Shown: positions 1-7,682 of the stretch, piece by piece
Layout: each line of letters opens with the position of its first letter
Position numbering within the stretch: position 1 is the first letter of the stretch
Program-made: the position numbers and the translations under genes
Notes under the pieces: generated by a model
Database searches by the model: none
What the model was told of the DNA's origin: nothing
The model's input: the letters and a program-made list of their open reading frames with translations, nothing else
Source of the DNA: CADEDH01 sp039201605
Lineage (GTDB): Bacteria; Actinomycetota; Acidimicrobiia; Acidimicrobiales; SZUA-35
DNA length: 64,000 nucleotides
Direction of reading: 5' to 3'
Assembly (NCBI GenBank): GCA_039201605.1
Contig: JBCCRO010000014.1
Coordinates: 62,001 to 126,000, forward strand

Positions 1-383
1 GGTTCTAAACGTTGAATATCACCCGACTCGAAAACTTTTTGCTCTAAATCCCCCCACTGAAGATCGCGCTGACATACATTGTCTCTAGCCAGGTTCCCGC
101 CACCTGGTAGCAGCGATAACAGGGATCCGCCGCCCTGTATCGCGCCGTCAGCGCCCCTATCACAGGGGCGCTGACGTCATTTTTGCGGAAGGTGCAAGAA
201 TCAAGCGTGTTCAAGCACGTGGGCGGTGGTGGGGCCGTCGCAGGGTGACGCCTCGGTCAGCCGTTGATGAGTGTCGAAGCGAGTCCGTCCGTCTACTGCC
301 TTTTACCTTCGTATGTCTGGCCGTAGTCGAATCTATTTACAACTATTGGGTGACTCGTAAGGCGTCTATTTGGCAGGTTTGCT
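1..383. other. Gene-poor, AT-richer window start
   Basis: No convincing coding region is seen here. The first 120 bases and about 280-383 are visibly richer in A and T than the rest of the window, with runs such as AAAACTTTTT, and lack the G/C third-position bias of the neighbouring genes. One open frame at 245-592 on the plus strand lacks a ribosome binding site and family likeness and is probably chance. The only clear element is an intrinsic terminator at 147-184. Confidence 0.6.
147..184 (+). terminator. Rho-independent terminator
   Basis: A perfect 12-bp stem (GTCAGCGCCCCT at 147-158 with AGGGGCGCTGAC at 164-175) has a 5-nt loop and is followed by TCATTTTT, ending in a T-tract at 180-184. 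The T-tract places it on the plus strand, so it probably ends a gene or RNA that starts left of the window. Confidence 0.8.
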
Positions 384-572
384 CTAGCGGGAAAGCCGAC
401 GGACGATCTTGGTCAGACGGCGGGAGGACGTCTGCAGCTGGCGCTCCACCTCGCGGAGCTCCGAGAGCGCATCGTCGTCGTCCCGAGCCTCGGTCGCCAG
501 GTCGCCGATGCGCCGGACGAGTTCGTCGAGCGACGAGGAGATGGAACCGAGTGCGTTGGCGTCGAGGCCCAT
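384..572 (-). CDS. Small conserved-type coiled-coil protein (62 aa)
   Basis: A 62-residue protein of unknown function starting MGLDANALGS and ending RRLTKIVRRLSR. It is a charged amphipathic helix: an acidic first half (LDELVRRIGDLATEARDDDD), then a basic C-terminal third. The heptad-like leucine and isoleucine spacing suggests a coiled coil or a nucleic-acid-binding tail. The ATG at 570-572 has a purine-rich GGGACGA upstream on the minus strand. It is transcribed divergently from hisD, with 138 bp between the starts. No cysteines, signal peptide or membrane segment are seen. The codon positions carry the genome's G/C bias, which supports real coding; the function is unknown. Confidence 0.6.
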   Translation of the reverse strand: MGLDANALGSISSSLDELVRRIGDLATEARDDDDALSELREVERQLQTSSRRLTKIVRRLSR

Positions 573-710
573 GGTGGTCGTCCCGTACCTGAGGTCCGCT
601 CGCCCCGACGGGGCCGACCCGCCGGGGCGCGGAATGGATCGTCGGCGGGCCGACGACCACGCTACCGTCCACATCGGAGTTCGTTCCCACGAGAGAACCC
701 AGGAGCGCAG

Positions 711-2069
711 GTGTTGAATCGTCTCGATCTTCGAGGCCGGGGGAGTGCGGTGACCGACGCGCTGCCGCGTCCGGAGCTGGCCGGCGACGAGCCCCGGGCC
801 GTCGTCCGGGAGCTGATCGCCGAGGTCCGAGCCGAAGGCGACGCCGCACTGCGGAGACTGACGTCGCGCTTCGACGGCGTCGACCTCGACGAGCTGCGGG
901 TGTCGACCGAGGCGCTCGATGCCGCGGTCGAGTCGCTGACGCCCGAGCTGCGGGCGGCGATGGAGGCCGCCATCGACGGCATCGAGGCCTTCCACCGGCA
1001 TCAGCGGCTCGAACCCCACACCATCGAGCGGCCGGGCATGACGATCGTGGCCCGTCAGCGACCGGTGCGTCGGGCCGGGCTCTACGTGCCCGGCGGGCGG
1101 GCCGAATACCCCTCGACCGTGCTGATGACGGCGGTGCCGGCCCGGGTGGCCGGCGTCGAGGAGATCGCCCTCTGCGTGCCGCCGAATCGCGACGACGGCG
1201 CCATCGCCCCCTCGGTGCTGGCCGCCGCCCGTCTGGCAGGCGTGTCCGAGGTCTACGCCGTCGGCGGGGCGCAGGCCGTCGCCGCCATGGCCTACGGCAC
1301 CGAGTCGATCCCCGCCGTCGACGTGATCGCCGGGCCGGGCAACATCTACGTGGCCATCGCCAAACAGGAGGTGTCGGGCGACGTCGGCATCGCCGCCGCC
1401 TTCGCCGGCCCCTCCGAGGTCGTTGTCGTGGCCGACGACACCACCCCGCCCGACTACGCCGCCATCGATCTGATCGTGCAGGCCGAGCACGGGCCCGACG
1501 GGCTCTCCTGGCTGGTCACCTGGGATGAGGCCGTCGCCGACCGGGTGTGCGAGGCGGGCGAGAAGCTGCTGGCCTCGGCCCCTCGGGCCGACGACGTGCG
1601 GGCCACGATGGCGGCCGGGGGCTACGTGGCCCTGGTCGACGACGAGGCGGCGGCACTTGCCGTTGTCGACGCCATCGCACCCGAGCACCTCGAGCTGCAG
1701 TGCACCGACGCCCAGGCCCTGGCCCTCCGGGTCAACAACGCCGGCGCCATCTTCTGCGGGCCCCACGCCCCGGCCTCGGTCGGCGACTACGTGGCCGGCC
1801 CCAGTCACGTGCTCCCCACCTACGGGTCGGCGCGGTTCTCCAGCGCGCTGACGGTGGCCGATTTCTGCAAGGATCACCACATCGTCACCATCGAGCCCGA
1901 GGGGCTCGACGCCATGGGCCCCCACGTGATCGCCCTGGCCGACACCGAGGGCCTCGACGCCCACGCCGAGTCGATCCGGATCCGCCTGCGGGCCCGCGAG
2001 GCCGAGGGCTCGGTCGATGGTGCGCCGGCGGACGGCGCGGCAACCGAGGGGGACGGCACCCGTGGCTAG
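711..2069 (+). CDS. hisD: Histidinol dehydrogenase
   Basis: Catalyses the last two steps of histidine synthesis, the NAD-dependent oxidation of L-histidinol to L-histidine through histidinal, using Zn2+. The 452-aa protein is of normal family length. Visible family features are AGLYVPGGRAEYPSTVLM, the GPGN nucleotide site, GPSEVVVVADD, the QAEHGPDG metal region, APEHLELQ carrying the catalytic Glu-His pair, and GSARFSSALTVADFCK. The GTG at 711 follows AGGAG (701-705) by 5 nt; TTG at 714 is an alternative. A TACCGT -10-like box lies at 663-668. It is first in hisDCBHAF, and its end overlaps the hisC start by 8 bp. Confidence 0.97.
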   Translation: MLNRLDLRGRGSAVTDALPRPELAGDEPRAVVRELIAEVRAEGDAALRRLTSRFDGVDLDELRVSTEALDAAVESLTPELRAAMEAAIDGIEAFHRHQRLEPHTIERPGMTIVARQRPVRRAGLYVPGGRAEYPSTVLMTAVPARVAGVEEIALCVPPNRDDGAIAPSVLAAARLAGVSEVYAVGGAQAVAAMAYGTESIPAVDVIAGPGNIYVAIAKQEVSGDVGIAAAFAGPSEVVVVADDTTPPDYAAIDLIVQAEHGPDGLSWLVTWDEAVADRVCEAGEKLLASAPRADDVRATMAAGGYVALVDDEAAALAVVDAIAPEHLELQCTDAQALALRVNNAGAIFCGPHAPASVGDYVAGPSHVLPTYGSARFSSALTVADFCKDHHIVTIEPEGLDAMGPHVIALADTEGLDAHAESIRIRLRAREAEGSVDGAPADGAATEGDGTRG

Positions 2070-3153
2070 ACCCCGGGTGCGCGACGACCTCAGCCATCTC
2101 GAGGGCTATCACTCGCCCCAGTTGGACGTCGAGGTCCGGCTCAACACCAACGAGGCTCCCGAAGCCCCGCCCGCCGCCTACAGCTCGGCGGTGGCGACCG
2201 CCATCGCCGACGTGGCCTGGCACCGCTACCCGGACCGGGCCGCCACCGAGCTGCGCACGGCGTTGGCCGAGCTGCACGGGGTGGAGGTGGGCAACGTGTT
2301 CTGCGCCAACGGGTCGAACGAGGTGCTGCAGACCATCCTCTTGACCTTCGCCGGCCCCGGGCGCACGGTGGCGACCTTCGAGCCGACCTACGCCATGCAC
2401 GCCCACATCGCCCGCATCTCGGGAGCCGAGGTGGTGACGGGGGAGCGGGGCCCCGACTTCGACCTGCCCTTCGCCACCGTGGCCGAGGTCGTGGCCGAGC
2501 ACCGGCCCGCCGTCACCTTCCTCACCTCACCGAACAACCCCACCGGCACGGTCGAGACGGCCGAGACGATCACGGCAACCCTGGAAGCGGTCGAGGCCGT
2601 CGACGGGCTGTTGGTGGTGGACGAGGCCTACGGCCAGTTCGCCCCGTGGTCGGCCACCGAGCTCCTCGACGAAGACCGTTCCCTGGTCGTCACCCGCACC
2701 TTCTCCAAGACCTGGGCCATGGCCGGCGCCCGCCTCGGCTACCTGCTCGGCCCGGCCTGGCTGGTGCAGGAGTTGGACAAGGTCGTGCTGCCGTACCACC
2801 TCGATGCGGCCAAGCAGATCGCCGGCCGGATCGCCCTCGACTTCGTCGACGACATGGAGCGACGGGTGTCGACGATCGTCGAAGAGCGGGGCCGTCTGCA
2901 GGCGGCGCTCACCGATCTCGGGGCCGAGGTGTGGCCCTCGGGCGCCAACTTCATCCTGTTCCGCCCGCCGGCCGACGCCAGCGGGCAATCGGTGTGGGAG
3001 GGCCTGGTCGAGCGGTCGATCCTGGTCCGCAACACCGCCAGCTGGGACCGCCTCGACGATTGCCTGCGGGTGACCATCGGGACCAAGGCCGACAACGACC
3101 GATTCCTCGACGCCCTGGCCGACGTGCTGGCCGGCACGCCGGGCCCCGGCTGA
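2062..3153 (+). CDS. hisC: Histidinol-phosphate aminotransferase
   Basis: PLP enzyme that converts imidazole acetol phosphate and glutamate to histidinol phosphate. The start is the GTG at 2062, inside the end of hisD and after a GAGGGGGA purine stretch, giving 363 aa; longer frames upstream are the hisD shadow. Fold type I features are LNTNEAPEAPP near the N-terminus, CANGSNEVLQTILLTF, SPNNPTGTVE, VVDEAYGQFAP, and RTFSKTWAMAGARLGY with the Schiff-base lysine. The C-terminal substrate arginine region is NTASWDRLDDCLRVTIGT. It is translationally coupled to hisD by overlap and followed 21 bp later by hisB. Confidence 0.97.
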   Translation: MARPRVRDDLSHLEGYHSPQLDVEVRLNTNEAPEAPPAAYSSAVATAIADVAWHRYPDRAATELRTALAELHGVEVGNVFCANGSNEVLQTILLTFAGPGRTVATFEPTYAMHAHIARISGAEVVTGERGPDFDLPFATVAEVVAEHRPAVTFLTSPNNPTGTVETAETITATLEAVEAVDGLLVVDEAYGQFAPWSATELLDEDRSLVVTRTFSKTWAMAGARLGYLLGPAWLVQELDKVVLPYHLDAAKQIAGRIALDFVDDMERRVSTIVEERGRLQAALTDLGAEVWPSGANFILFRPPADASGQSVWEGLVERSILVRNTASWDRLDDCLRVTIGTKADNDRFLDALADVLAGTPGPG

Positions 3154-3174
3154 CCACGTGCGAAGGAGCGAGAC

Positions 3175-3765
3175 ATGAGCCGCACCGCCACCATCACCCG
3201 ATCGACGGCCGAGACCTCGATCGAGGTGTCGATCGATCTCGACGGCACCGGGACCACCGACATCGACACCGGTATCCCGTTCTACGACCACATGCTCGAT
3301 CAGCTGGGCCGTCACGGCGGTTTCGACCTGACGGTCAAGGCCGACGGCGACATCCACGTCGATGCCCACCACACGGTGGAGGACGCCGCCATCGTGATCG
3401 GCCAGGCCTTCGCCGAGGCGGTCGGTGACAAGGCCGGTGTCCGCCGGTTCGCCAGCGGCCTCTACCCCCTGGACGAGGCCCTGATGGAGATCGCCCTCGA
3501 CCTCTCGGGCCGCCCGTTCTTCGTGTGGAACGTCGACATGCCGGAGGCCATCCCGCTCGGCACCCCGCCTTTCGACCCGTCGATGGCCGAGCATGCCCTG
3601 CAGAGCTTCGCCACCGCGGCCGCCATCACCCTCCACGTGAGCCTGAAGGACGGCCGCAACGTCCACCACATCATCGAGGCGGCGTTCAAGGGGGTGGCCC
3701 GCTGCCTGCGGGATGCGGTCCGGGTGGAGCACGACCGGATCCCCTCGACCAAGGAGGCGCTGTGA
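3175..3765 (+). CDS. hisB: Imidazoleglycerol-phosphate dehydratase
   Basis: Dehydrates imidazoleglycerol phosphate to imidazole acetol phosphate with a di-manganese centre. It is the monofunctional 196-aa form, without the N-terminal phosphatase of the enterobacterial fusion, so histidinol-phosphate phosphatase must be encoded elsewhere. The metal-binding motifs are present: YDHMLDQLGRHGGFDL, DAHHTVEDAAIVIG and VHHIIEAAFKGVARCLRDAV. A GAAGGAG Shine-Dalgarno sequence sits 7 nt before the ATG at 3175. Its TGA overlaps the hisH GTG by 4 bp. Confidence 0.97.
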   Translation: MSRTATITRSTAETSIEVSIDLDGTGTTDIDTGIPFYDHMLDQLGRHGGFDLTVKADGDIHVDAHHTVEDAAIVIGQAFAEAVGDKAGVRRFASGLYPLDEALMEIALDLSGRPFFVWNVDMPEAIPLGTPPFDPSMAEHALQSFATAAAITLHVSLKDGRNVHHIIEAAFKGVARCLRDAVRVEHDRIPSTKEAL

Positions 3766-4394
3766 GCGGACTCGCCGACGGAGACGCCACCCGGCGCCCG
3801 AAGGTGGCCGTGCTCGACTACGAGATCGGCAACCTCCGCTCGGCCCAGACGGCGCTGCAGCGTCAGGGGGCCGACGCCAGCCTCACCGCCGACGCCGACG
3901 AGATCGCCGCCGCCGATGGTGTCGTCCTCCCCGGCGTCGGTGCCTTCGGGGCGTGCATGGCCGCCCTCACCGCCACCGGCCTCGACGTCGAGGCCCGCAA
4001 GGCGGCGGCCTCCGGTCGGCCGTTCCTCGGCATCTGCGTCGGGATGCAGATGATGTACGAGGGCTCGGACGAGAACCCCGACGTCGAGGGGCTCGGCCTG
4101 CTCGGCGGGCAGGTCCGCTGGCTGCCCGAGGGGGTCAAGCGACCCCAGATGCAGTGGAACACCCTCCGCGCCCGCATCGAGCACCCGCTGCTCGACGGCC
4201 TGGACGGCGCCTGGGTGTACTTCGTGCACAGCTTCGCTCCGGAGGACGGTGACGACGTGATCGCCACCACCGACTACGGGGGCGAGATCACCGCCGTGGC
4301 CGCCCGCGACAACGTGATGGCCACGCAGTTTCACCCCGAGAAGTCGGCCCGACCGGGCATGCGGCTTCTCAAGAACTTCGTGGAGATGCTGTGA
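3762..4394 (+). CDS. hisH: Imidazole glycerol phosphate synthase, glutaminase subunit
   Basis: Class I glutamine amidotransferase that hydrolyses glutamine and channels ammonia to HisF. The 210-aa protein starts at GTG 3762, preceded by AAGGAG at 3751-3756 and overlapping hisB by GTGA. The catalytic triad is visible: nucleophile Cys about residue 92 in PFLGICVGMQ, and His and Glu in QFHPEKS. The oxyanion-strand motif LPGVGAFGACM is also present. The N-terminus carries about 14 extra residues before VAVLDYEIGN. It is coupled to hisA by another 4-bp overlap. Confidence 0.96.
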   Translation: MSGLADGDATRRPKVAVLDYEIGNLRSAQTALQRQGADASLTADADEIAAADGVVLPGVGAFGACMAALTATGLDVEARKAAASGRPFLGICVGMQMMYEGSDENPDVEGLGLLGGQVRWLPEGVKRPQMQWNTLRARIEHPLLDGLDGAWVYFVHSFAPEDGDDVIATTDYGGEITAVAARDNVMATQFHPEKSARPGMRLLKNFVEML

Positions 4395-5188
4395 CCACCG
4401 ACCAGTTCGGCGGTGACGCCGTCGATCTCGACGCCTGGCGGACGAGCGACACGTTCACCGTCTTCCCCGCCATCGATCTGCGCGACGGTCGCTGCGTCCG
4501 CCTCTACCAGGGCGACTACGGCCAGGAGACCGTGTACGGCGAGGATCCGGTGGCCCAGGCCGCCGCCTTCGTCGGTGAGGGGGCCGAGGTGCTCCACGTC
4601 GTCGACCTCGACGCCGCCCGCACCGGTCAGCCAACCAACCGGCCCGTGATCGAGGCCATCTGCGCCGCCGTCGACGTGCCGGTGCAGGTCGGCGGTGGGG
4701 TCCGTGACGAGGCCGCAGCCGAAGCGCTGTACGACCTGGGTGTCACCCGGGTCGTCATCGGCACCGCCGCACTGGAGAGCCCCGATCTGGTGGCCGGGCT
4801 GGCGGCCCGGGGCCGATCGGTCGTGGTGGGGCTCGACGCCCGGGGCGACGAGGTCGCCACCCACGGCTGGACCGAACGCACCGGGGTGACCACGGCCGAG
4901 ATGGCCACCCGGTTCGCCGAGGCCGGGGTGGACGCCCTGGTGGTCACCGAGATCGGCCGCGACGGCACGATGGAGGGTCCCGACACCGACGGTCTCGCCA
5001 CCCTGCTGGCCCACACCGAGATCGAGGTGGTGGCATCCGGCGGTGTGGGTGCCCTGTCCCACATCGGCGACCTGGCGGCGTTGACCACAGGCGACCGCCG
5101 CCTGGCCGGGGTCATCGTCGGGCGAGCGCTCTACGAGGGCGCCTTCGGCCTGGCCGACGCCCTGAAGACGGCGGAGGGGGCGCGATGA
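4391..5188 (+). CDS. hisA: ProFAR isomerase
   Basis: (Beta/alpha)8 barrel that isomerises ProFAR to PRFAR. The 265-aa protein has the catalytic aspartates in FPAIDLRDGRCVRLYQGD and in VVTEIGRDGTMEG, and phosphate-binding glycines in VGGGVRDE and VASGGVGA. Many actinobacteria use a dual HisA/TrpF enzyme (PriA). A separate trpF lies at 13796-14551, so single-function HisA is the simpler reading, though the sequence alone does not exclude dual activity. The GTG start overlaps the hisH stop by 4 bp, and the 18-residue N-terminal extension before TFTVFPAID is unusual. It overlaps hisF by 4 bp. Confidence 0.95.
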   Translation: MTTDQFGGDAVDLDAWRTSDTFTVFPAIDLRDGRCVRLYQGDYGQETVYGEDPVAQAAAFVGEGAEVLHVVDLDAARTGQPTNRPVIEAICAAVDVPVQVGGGVRDEAAAEALYDLGVTRVVIGTAALESPDLVAGLAARGRSVVVGLDARGDEVATHGWTERTGVTTAEMATRFAEAGVDALVVTEIGRDGTMEGPDTDGLATLLAHTEIEVVASGGVGALSHIGDLAALTTGDRRLAGVIVGRALYEGAFGLADALKTAEGAR

Positions 5189-5982
5189 GAGCGATCCGGG
5201 TGATCCCCTGCCTCGACGTCGACCAGGGCCGGGTGGTGAAGGGCGTCAACTTCGTCGACATCCGCGACGCCGGCGATCCGGTGGAGCTGGCCGCCCGCTA
5301 CGACGAGCAGGGGGCCGACGAGCTGGTCTTCCTCGACATCACCGCCTCCAGCGACGACCGCCAGACCACGGTCGACATGGCCACCGCAGTGGCCGAGCAG
5401 GTGTTCATCCCCTTCACCATCGGAGGCGGCATCCGTTCGGTCGACGACGCCCGCAAGTTGCTGCGGGCGGGTGCCGACAAGGTGTCGGTCAACTCCGCCG
5501 CCGTCAACCGGCCCGAGCTGGTGGCCGAGATCTCCGAGACGTTCGGCGCCCAGTGTTGCGTGGTGGCGATCGACGCCCGCCGGACGACCGAGGGCGAGGA
5601 CGCCGACGCCGAGCGCTTCCCGTCGGGGTTCCGGGTGTTCGTCCGGGGTGGACGGACCGGCACCGATCTCGACGCCGTGGCCTGGGCCCGCAGGGCCGAG
5701 GAGTTGGGGGCGGGCGAGATCCTGCTCACCTCGATGGACCGCGACGGCACCCGCGAGGGGTTCGACAACGAGATGCTGGCCGCCGTGACCGAGGCGGTGA
5801 ACATCCCCGTGATCGCCTCCGGTGGGGTCGGCGGCGTGGCCGACCTGGCCCCCGGGGTGACCGAGGGCGGGGCCGATGCCGTGCTGGCGGCCTCGATCTT
5901 CCACTTCGGCGAGGCCACGGGGGCCGACGCCAAGGCCGCCCTGTCCTCTGCCGGCATCACGGTCCGCCCCGCCGACGGCTGA
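5185..5982 (+). CDS. hisF: Imidazole glycerol phosphate synthase, cyclase subunit
   Basis: Partner of HisH; it uses ammonia to convert PRFAR to imidazoleglycerol phosphate and AICAR. The 265-aa (beta/alpha)8 barrel starts MRAIRVIPCLDVDQGRVVKG with the first catalytic Asp at residue 11. The second active-site Asp is in CCVVAIDARR. Phosphate sites are in FTIGGGIRSV and IASGGVGG. The ATG overlaps hisA (ATGA). It is the last gene of the six-gene operon and ends 111 bp before a convergent hydrolase gene. hisI is displaced to 7308; hisG and hisE are not in the window. Confidence 0.97.
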   Translation: MRAIRVIPCLDVDQGRVVKGVNFVDIRDAGDPVELAARYDEQGADELVFLDITASSDDRQTTVDMATAVAEQVFIPFTIGGGIRSVDDARKLLRAGADKVSVNSAAVNRPELVAEISETFGAQCCVVAIDARRTTEGEDADAERFPSGFRVFVRGGRTGTDLDAVAWARRAEELGAGEILLTSMDRDGTREGFDNEMLAAVTEAVNIPVIASGGVGGVADLAPGVTEGGADAVLAASIFHFGEATGADAKAALSSAGITVRPADG

Positions 5983-6093
5983 GGCCGCCCGGCACGGCGC
6001 CGCCCCGGGGTCCAGCCCGGCCTGGCGAGGCCGACGTGGCGTGCGCATCGGTCGCGGTGGCATCCGCCCGGTCGACCTCCGCAGCGTGCGTGC

Positions 6094-6750
6094 TCAGTCC
6101 GTGGTGAGGTCGTCGACGAGACGGACGGCGGCGTCGGCGACCTGACCGAGGCCGATGGCGAAGAAGTGGTCGGCGCCCTGCACGGTCTCGGCCGTCCAGC
6201 GGGGGAGCGGTTCGATGATCTCGTCGACCTCGCCCGGGGGTCGGAACTGATCGTGGGCCGCAACGACGAGGTGGCCGCCACGGCGGCCGTCGTCGAGGGC
6301 GACCTGCTCGTCCCGGGGCACGATGCGCAGCGGGGGTGCCACGGCGAGCCAGGCGGCGACGGCCTCGTGGTCGACGGCGAGGGCGATGTCGGCCCCGAAG
6401 GAGTAGCCGGCGAGGACCAGGGGCACGTCGCCGTGGTCGGCGGCCAGTCGGGTGACCGCCGCCTCGACGTCGAGCCGCTCGGCCCGACCGTTGTCGTGGC
6501 GGCCGTCGGAACCGCTGGTGCCACGGAAGTTGAACCGCAGGGTCGCCACCCCGGCGCCTGGTAGCGCTCGGAACAGGGCTTCGACGACGTTGGCGTACAT
6601 GTTGCCGCCGTGCAGCGGGTGGGGGTGGCAGACAACGGCGGTGGCCCGGACCGGCCCCGTGGGGGTGGCCAGCTCGGCCCGGAGATCCACCCCGTCGGCG
6701 GTGGTCAGGGCGAATCGGGCGGCCTCGCCCGCGGTGATGTCGTCGGCCAT
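6094..6750 (-). CDS. Alpha/beta hydrolase, dienelactone-hydrolase-like
   Basis: A 218-aa single-domain alpha/beta hydrolase starting MADDITAGEA. A likely catalytic triad is visible: Ser in LAGYSFGADIALA, Asp in VVAAHDQFRPP and His in GADHFFAIG. The motif CHPHPLHGGNMYANVVEALF is typical of the hydrolase subgroup annotated as alpha/beta hydrolase or X-Pro dipeptidyl-peptidase-like in many bacteria. It has no signal peptide, so it is cytoplasmic; the substrate is unknown. It is divergent from the GroES-like gene and convergent with hisF, so it sits as a lone gene inside the his cluster. Confidence 0.85.
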   Translation of the reverse strand: MADDITAGEAARFALTTADGVDLRAELATPTGPVRATAVVCHPHPLHGGNMYANVVEALFRALPGAGVATLRFNFRGTSGSDGRHDNGRAERLDVEAAVTRLAADHGDVPLVLAGYSFGADIALAVDHEAVAAWLAVAPPLRIVPRDEQVALDDGRRGGHLVVAAHDQFRPPGEVDEIIEPLPRWTAETVQGADHFFAIGLGQVADAAVRLVDDLTTD

Positions 6751-6826
6751 GGGCCGAGACGCTAGCGCCTGGGTCCTCCGACCGATGAGTTGGGGTCCGA
6801 CCGTCTCCTCCGCAGGCCGAAGCCGG

Positions 6827-6832
6827 TAGCGT
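6827..6832 (+). promoter_or_regulatory. -10 box TAGCGT of leaderless groES-like gene
   Basis: TAGCGT is followed by 7 nt and then the GTG start. This matches the spacing seen before hisI, uvrB, uvrA, uvrC and others in the window and implies transcription starting at or next to the start codon. No Shine-Dalgarno sequence is present. Confidence 0.6.
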
Positions 6833-6839
6833 CTCAACG

Positions 6840-7259
6840 GTGGCAGTCGAAGAACCGTCCCCCGAGTCCGAGTCCGAGACCGAGCAGGTCGAGGTCCCCA
6901 CACCGGCCCGGGCGGCCGGCGCCCCCAGCGAGGCGGCCACGGCGGACAAGCTGCCGATCAAGATGCTCAACGACCGCATCATGGTCCGACTGGAGGGCCC
7001 CGACGGCGAACGGAAGTCGACGGGCGGGATCCTGATCCCGGCCACGGCCCAGGTCGGCAAGCGCCTGGCGTGGGCCGAGGTGGTGGCCACCGGCCCCAGC
7101 GTGCGGACCATGGAGCTCGGCGACCGGGTGCTGTTCAACCCGGAGGACCGCTACGAGGTCGAGGTCGGCGGCAGCGACTACATCATCCTGCGCGAGCGCG
7201 ACATCCACGCCGTCGCCGCCGAGCGCCTCGACGCCTCCCACACCGGCCTCTACCTCTAG
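6840..7259 (+). CDS. GroES-like (Cpn10) co-chaperonin, orphan
   Basis: A 139-aa protein with a GroES fold from about residue 37 onward: LPIKMLNDRIMVRLE, the mobile-loop region STGGILIPATAQ, GDRVLFNPEDRYEVEVGG and YIILRERDIHAV. A roughly 36-residue acidic Ser/Glu/Pro-rich N-terminal extension precedes the domain, which is longer than canonical GroES (about 95-100 aa). No groEL is adjacent, so it may be a secondary copy or a divergent paralogue. The mobile loop keeps GGI-L-P, so binding to a GroEL is plausible. The start is the GTG at 6840, chosen from the -10 spacing (leaderless). Confidence 0.85.
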   Translation: MAVEEPSPESESETEQVEVPTPARAAGAPSEAATADKLPIKMLNDRIMVRLEGPDGERKSTGGILIPATAQVGKRLAWAEVVATGPSVRTMELGDRVLFNPEDRYEVEVGGSDYIILRERDIHAVAAERLDASHTGLYL

Positions 7260-7292
7260 CAAATACCGGCGCAGCGGCTGCGGAGGCGCCGG

Positions 7293-7298
7293 TAGGCT
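7293..7298 (+). promoter_or_regulatory. -10 box TAGGCT of leaderless hisI
   Basis: TAGGCT ends 9 nt before the hisI ATG at 7308, with no ribosome binding site between. An independent promoter here would let hisI-trpE be transcribed apart from the groES-like gene. Confidence 0.6.
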
Positions 7299-7307
7299 CG
7301 CGCGCCT

Positions 7308-7682
7308 ATGCCCGACGCCACCCCTGTCACGGCCGACGCCGATCAGTTGGCCGAGGTCGTGTTCAACGCCGACGGGCTCGTGCCCGCCATCGTGCAGGAC
7401 GACTCCACCGGCGAGGTGTTGATGATGGCGTGGATGAACGCCGAGTCGCTCGATCAGTCGCTGGCCGAGGGGCGGACCGTGTTCTGGAGTCGCTCCCGCC
7501 ACGAGCTGTGGCGCAAGGGCGACACCTCCGGCGATCGACAGTGGATCCGGGAGGCCTTCTACGACTGCGACGGCGACACGCTGCTGTTCAAGGTGGAGCA
7601 GGAGGGACGGGGCGCCTGCCACACCGGCGCCGTCAGCTGCTTCTTCAACCGCTTCGGCCCCCACGAGGAGGGCGGCTCATGA
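7308..7682 (+). CDS. hisI: Phosphoribosyl-AMP cyclohydrolase
   Basis: Third step of histidine synthesis: opens the adenine ring of phosphoribosyl-AMP. It is the monofunctional 124-aa form with no fused HisE pyrophosphohydrolase domain. Family motifs are MAWMNAESLDQSL, TVFWSRSRHELWRKGDTSGD, the metal-binding DCDGDTLLFKVEQEG, and ACHTGAVSCFF with the zinc cysteines. Its TGA overlaps the trpE ATG (ATGA), so histidine and tryptophan genes are translationally coupled here. A similar hisI/trpE proximity is known in mycobacteria. Confidence 0.96.
   Translation: MPDATPVTADADQLAEVVFNADGLVPAIVQDDSTGEVLMMAWMNAESLDQSLAEGRTVFWSRSRHELWRKGDTSGDRQWIREAFYDCDGDTLLFKVEQEGRGACHTGAVSCFFNRFGPHEEGGS

Noticed and set aside
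245..592. 115-codon plus-strand frame before hisD
   Set aside because: No ribosome binding site or family likeness, and it overlaps the better-supported 62-aa minus-strand gene.
384..1964. 526-codon minus-strand frame across hisD
   Set aside because: Antisense shadow of hisD. Only its last 62 codons (384-572), lying outside hisD, look like a real gene.
4391..5188. HisA as bifunctional PriA
   Set aside because: A complete trpF gene is present in the window, so the single-function assignment is simpler; not excluded experimentally.
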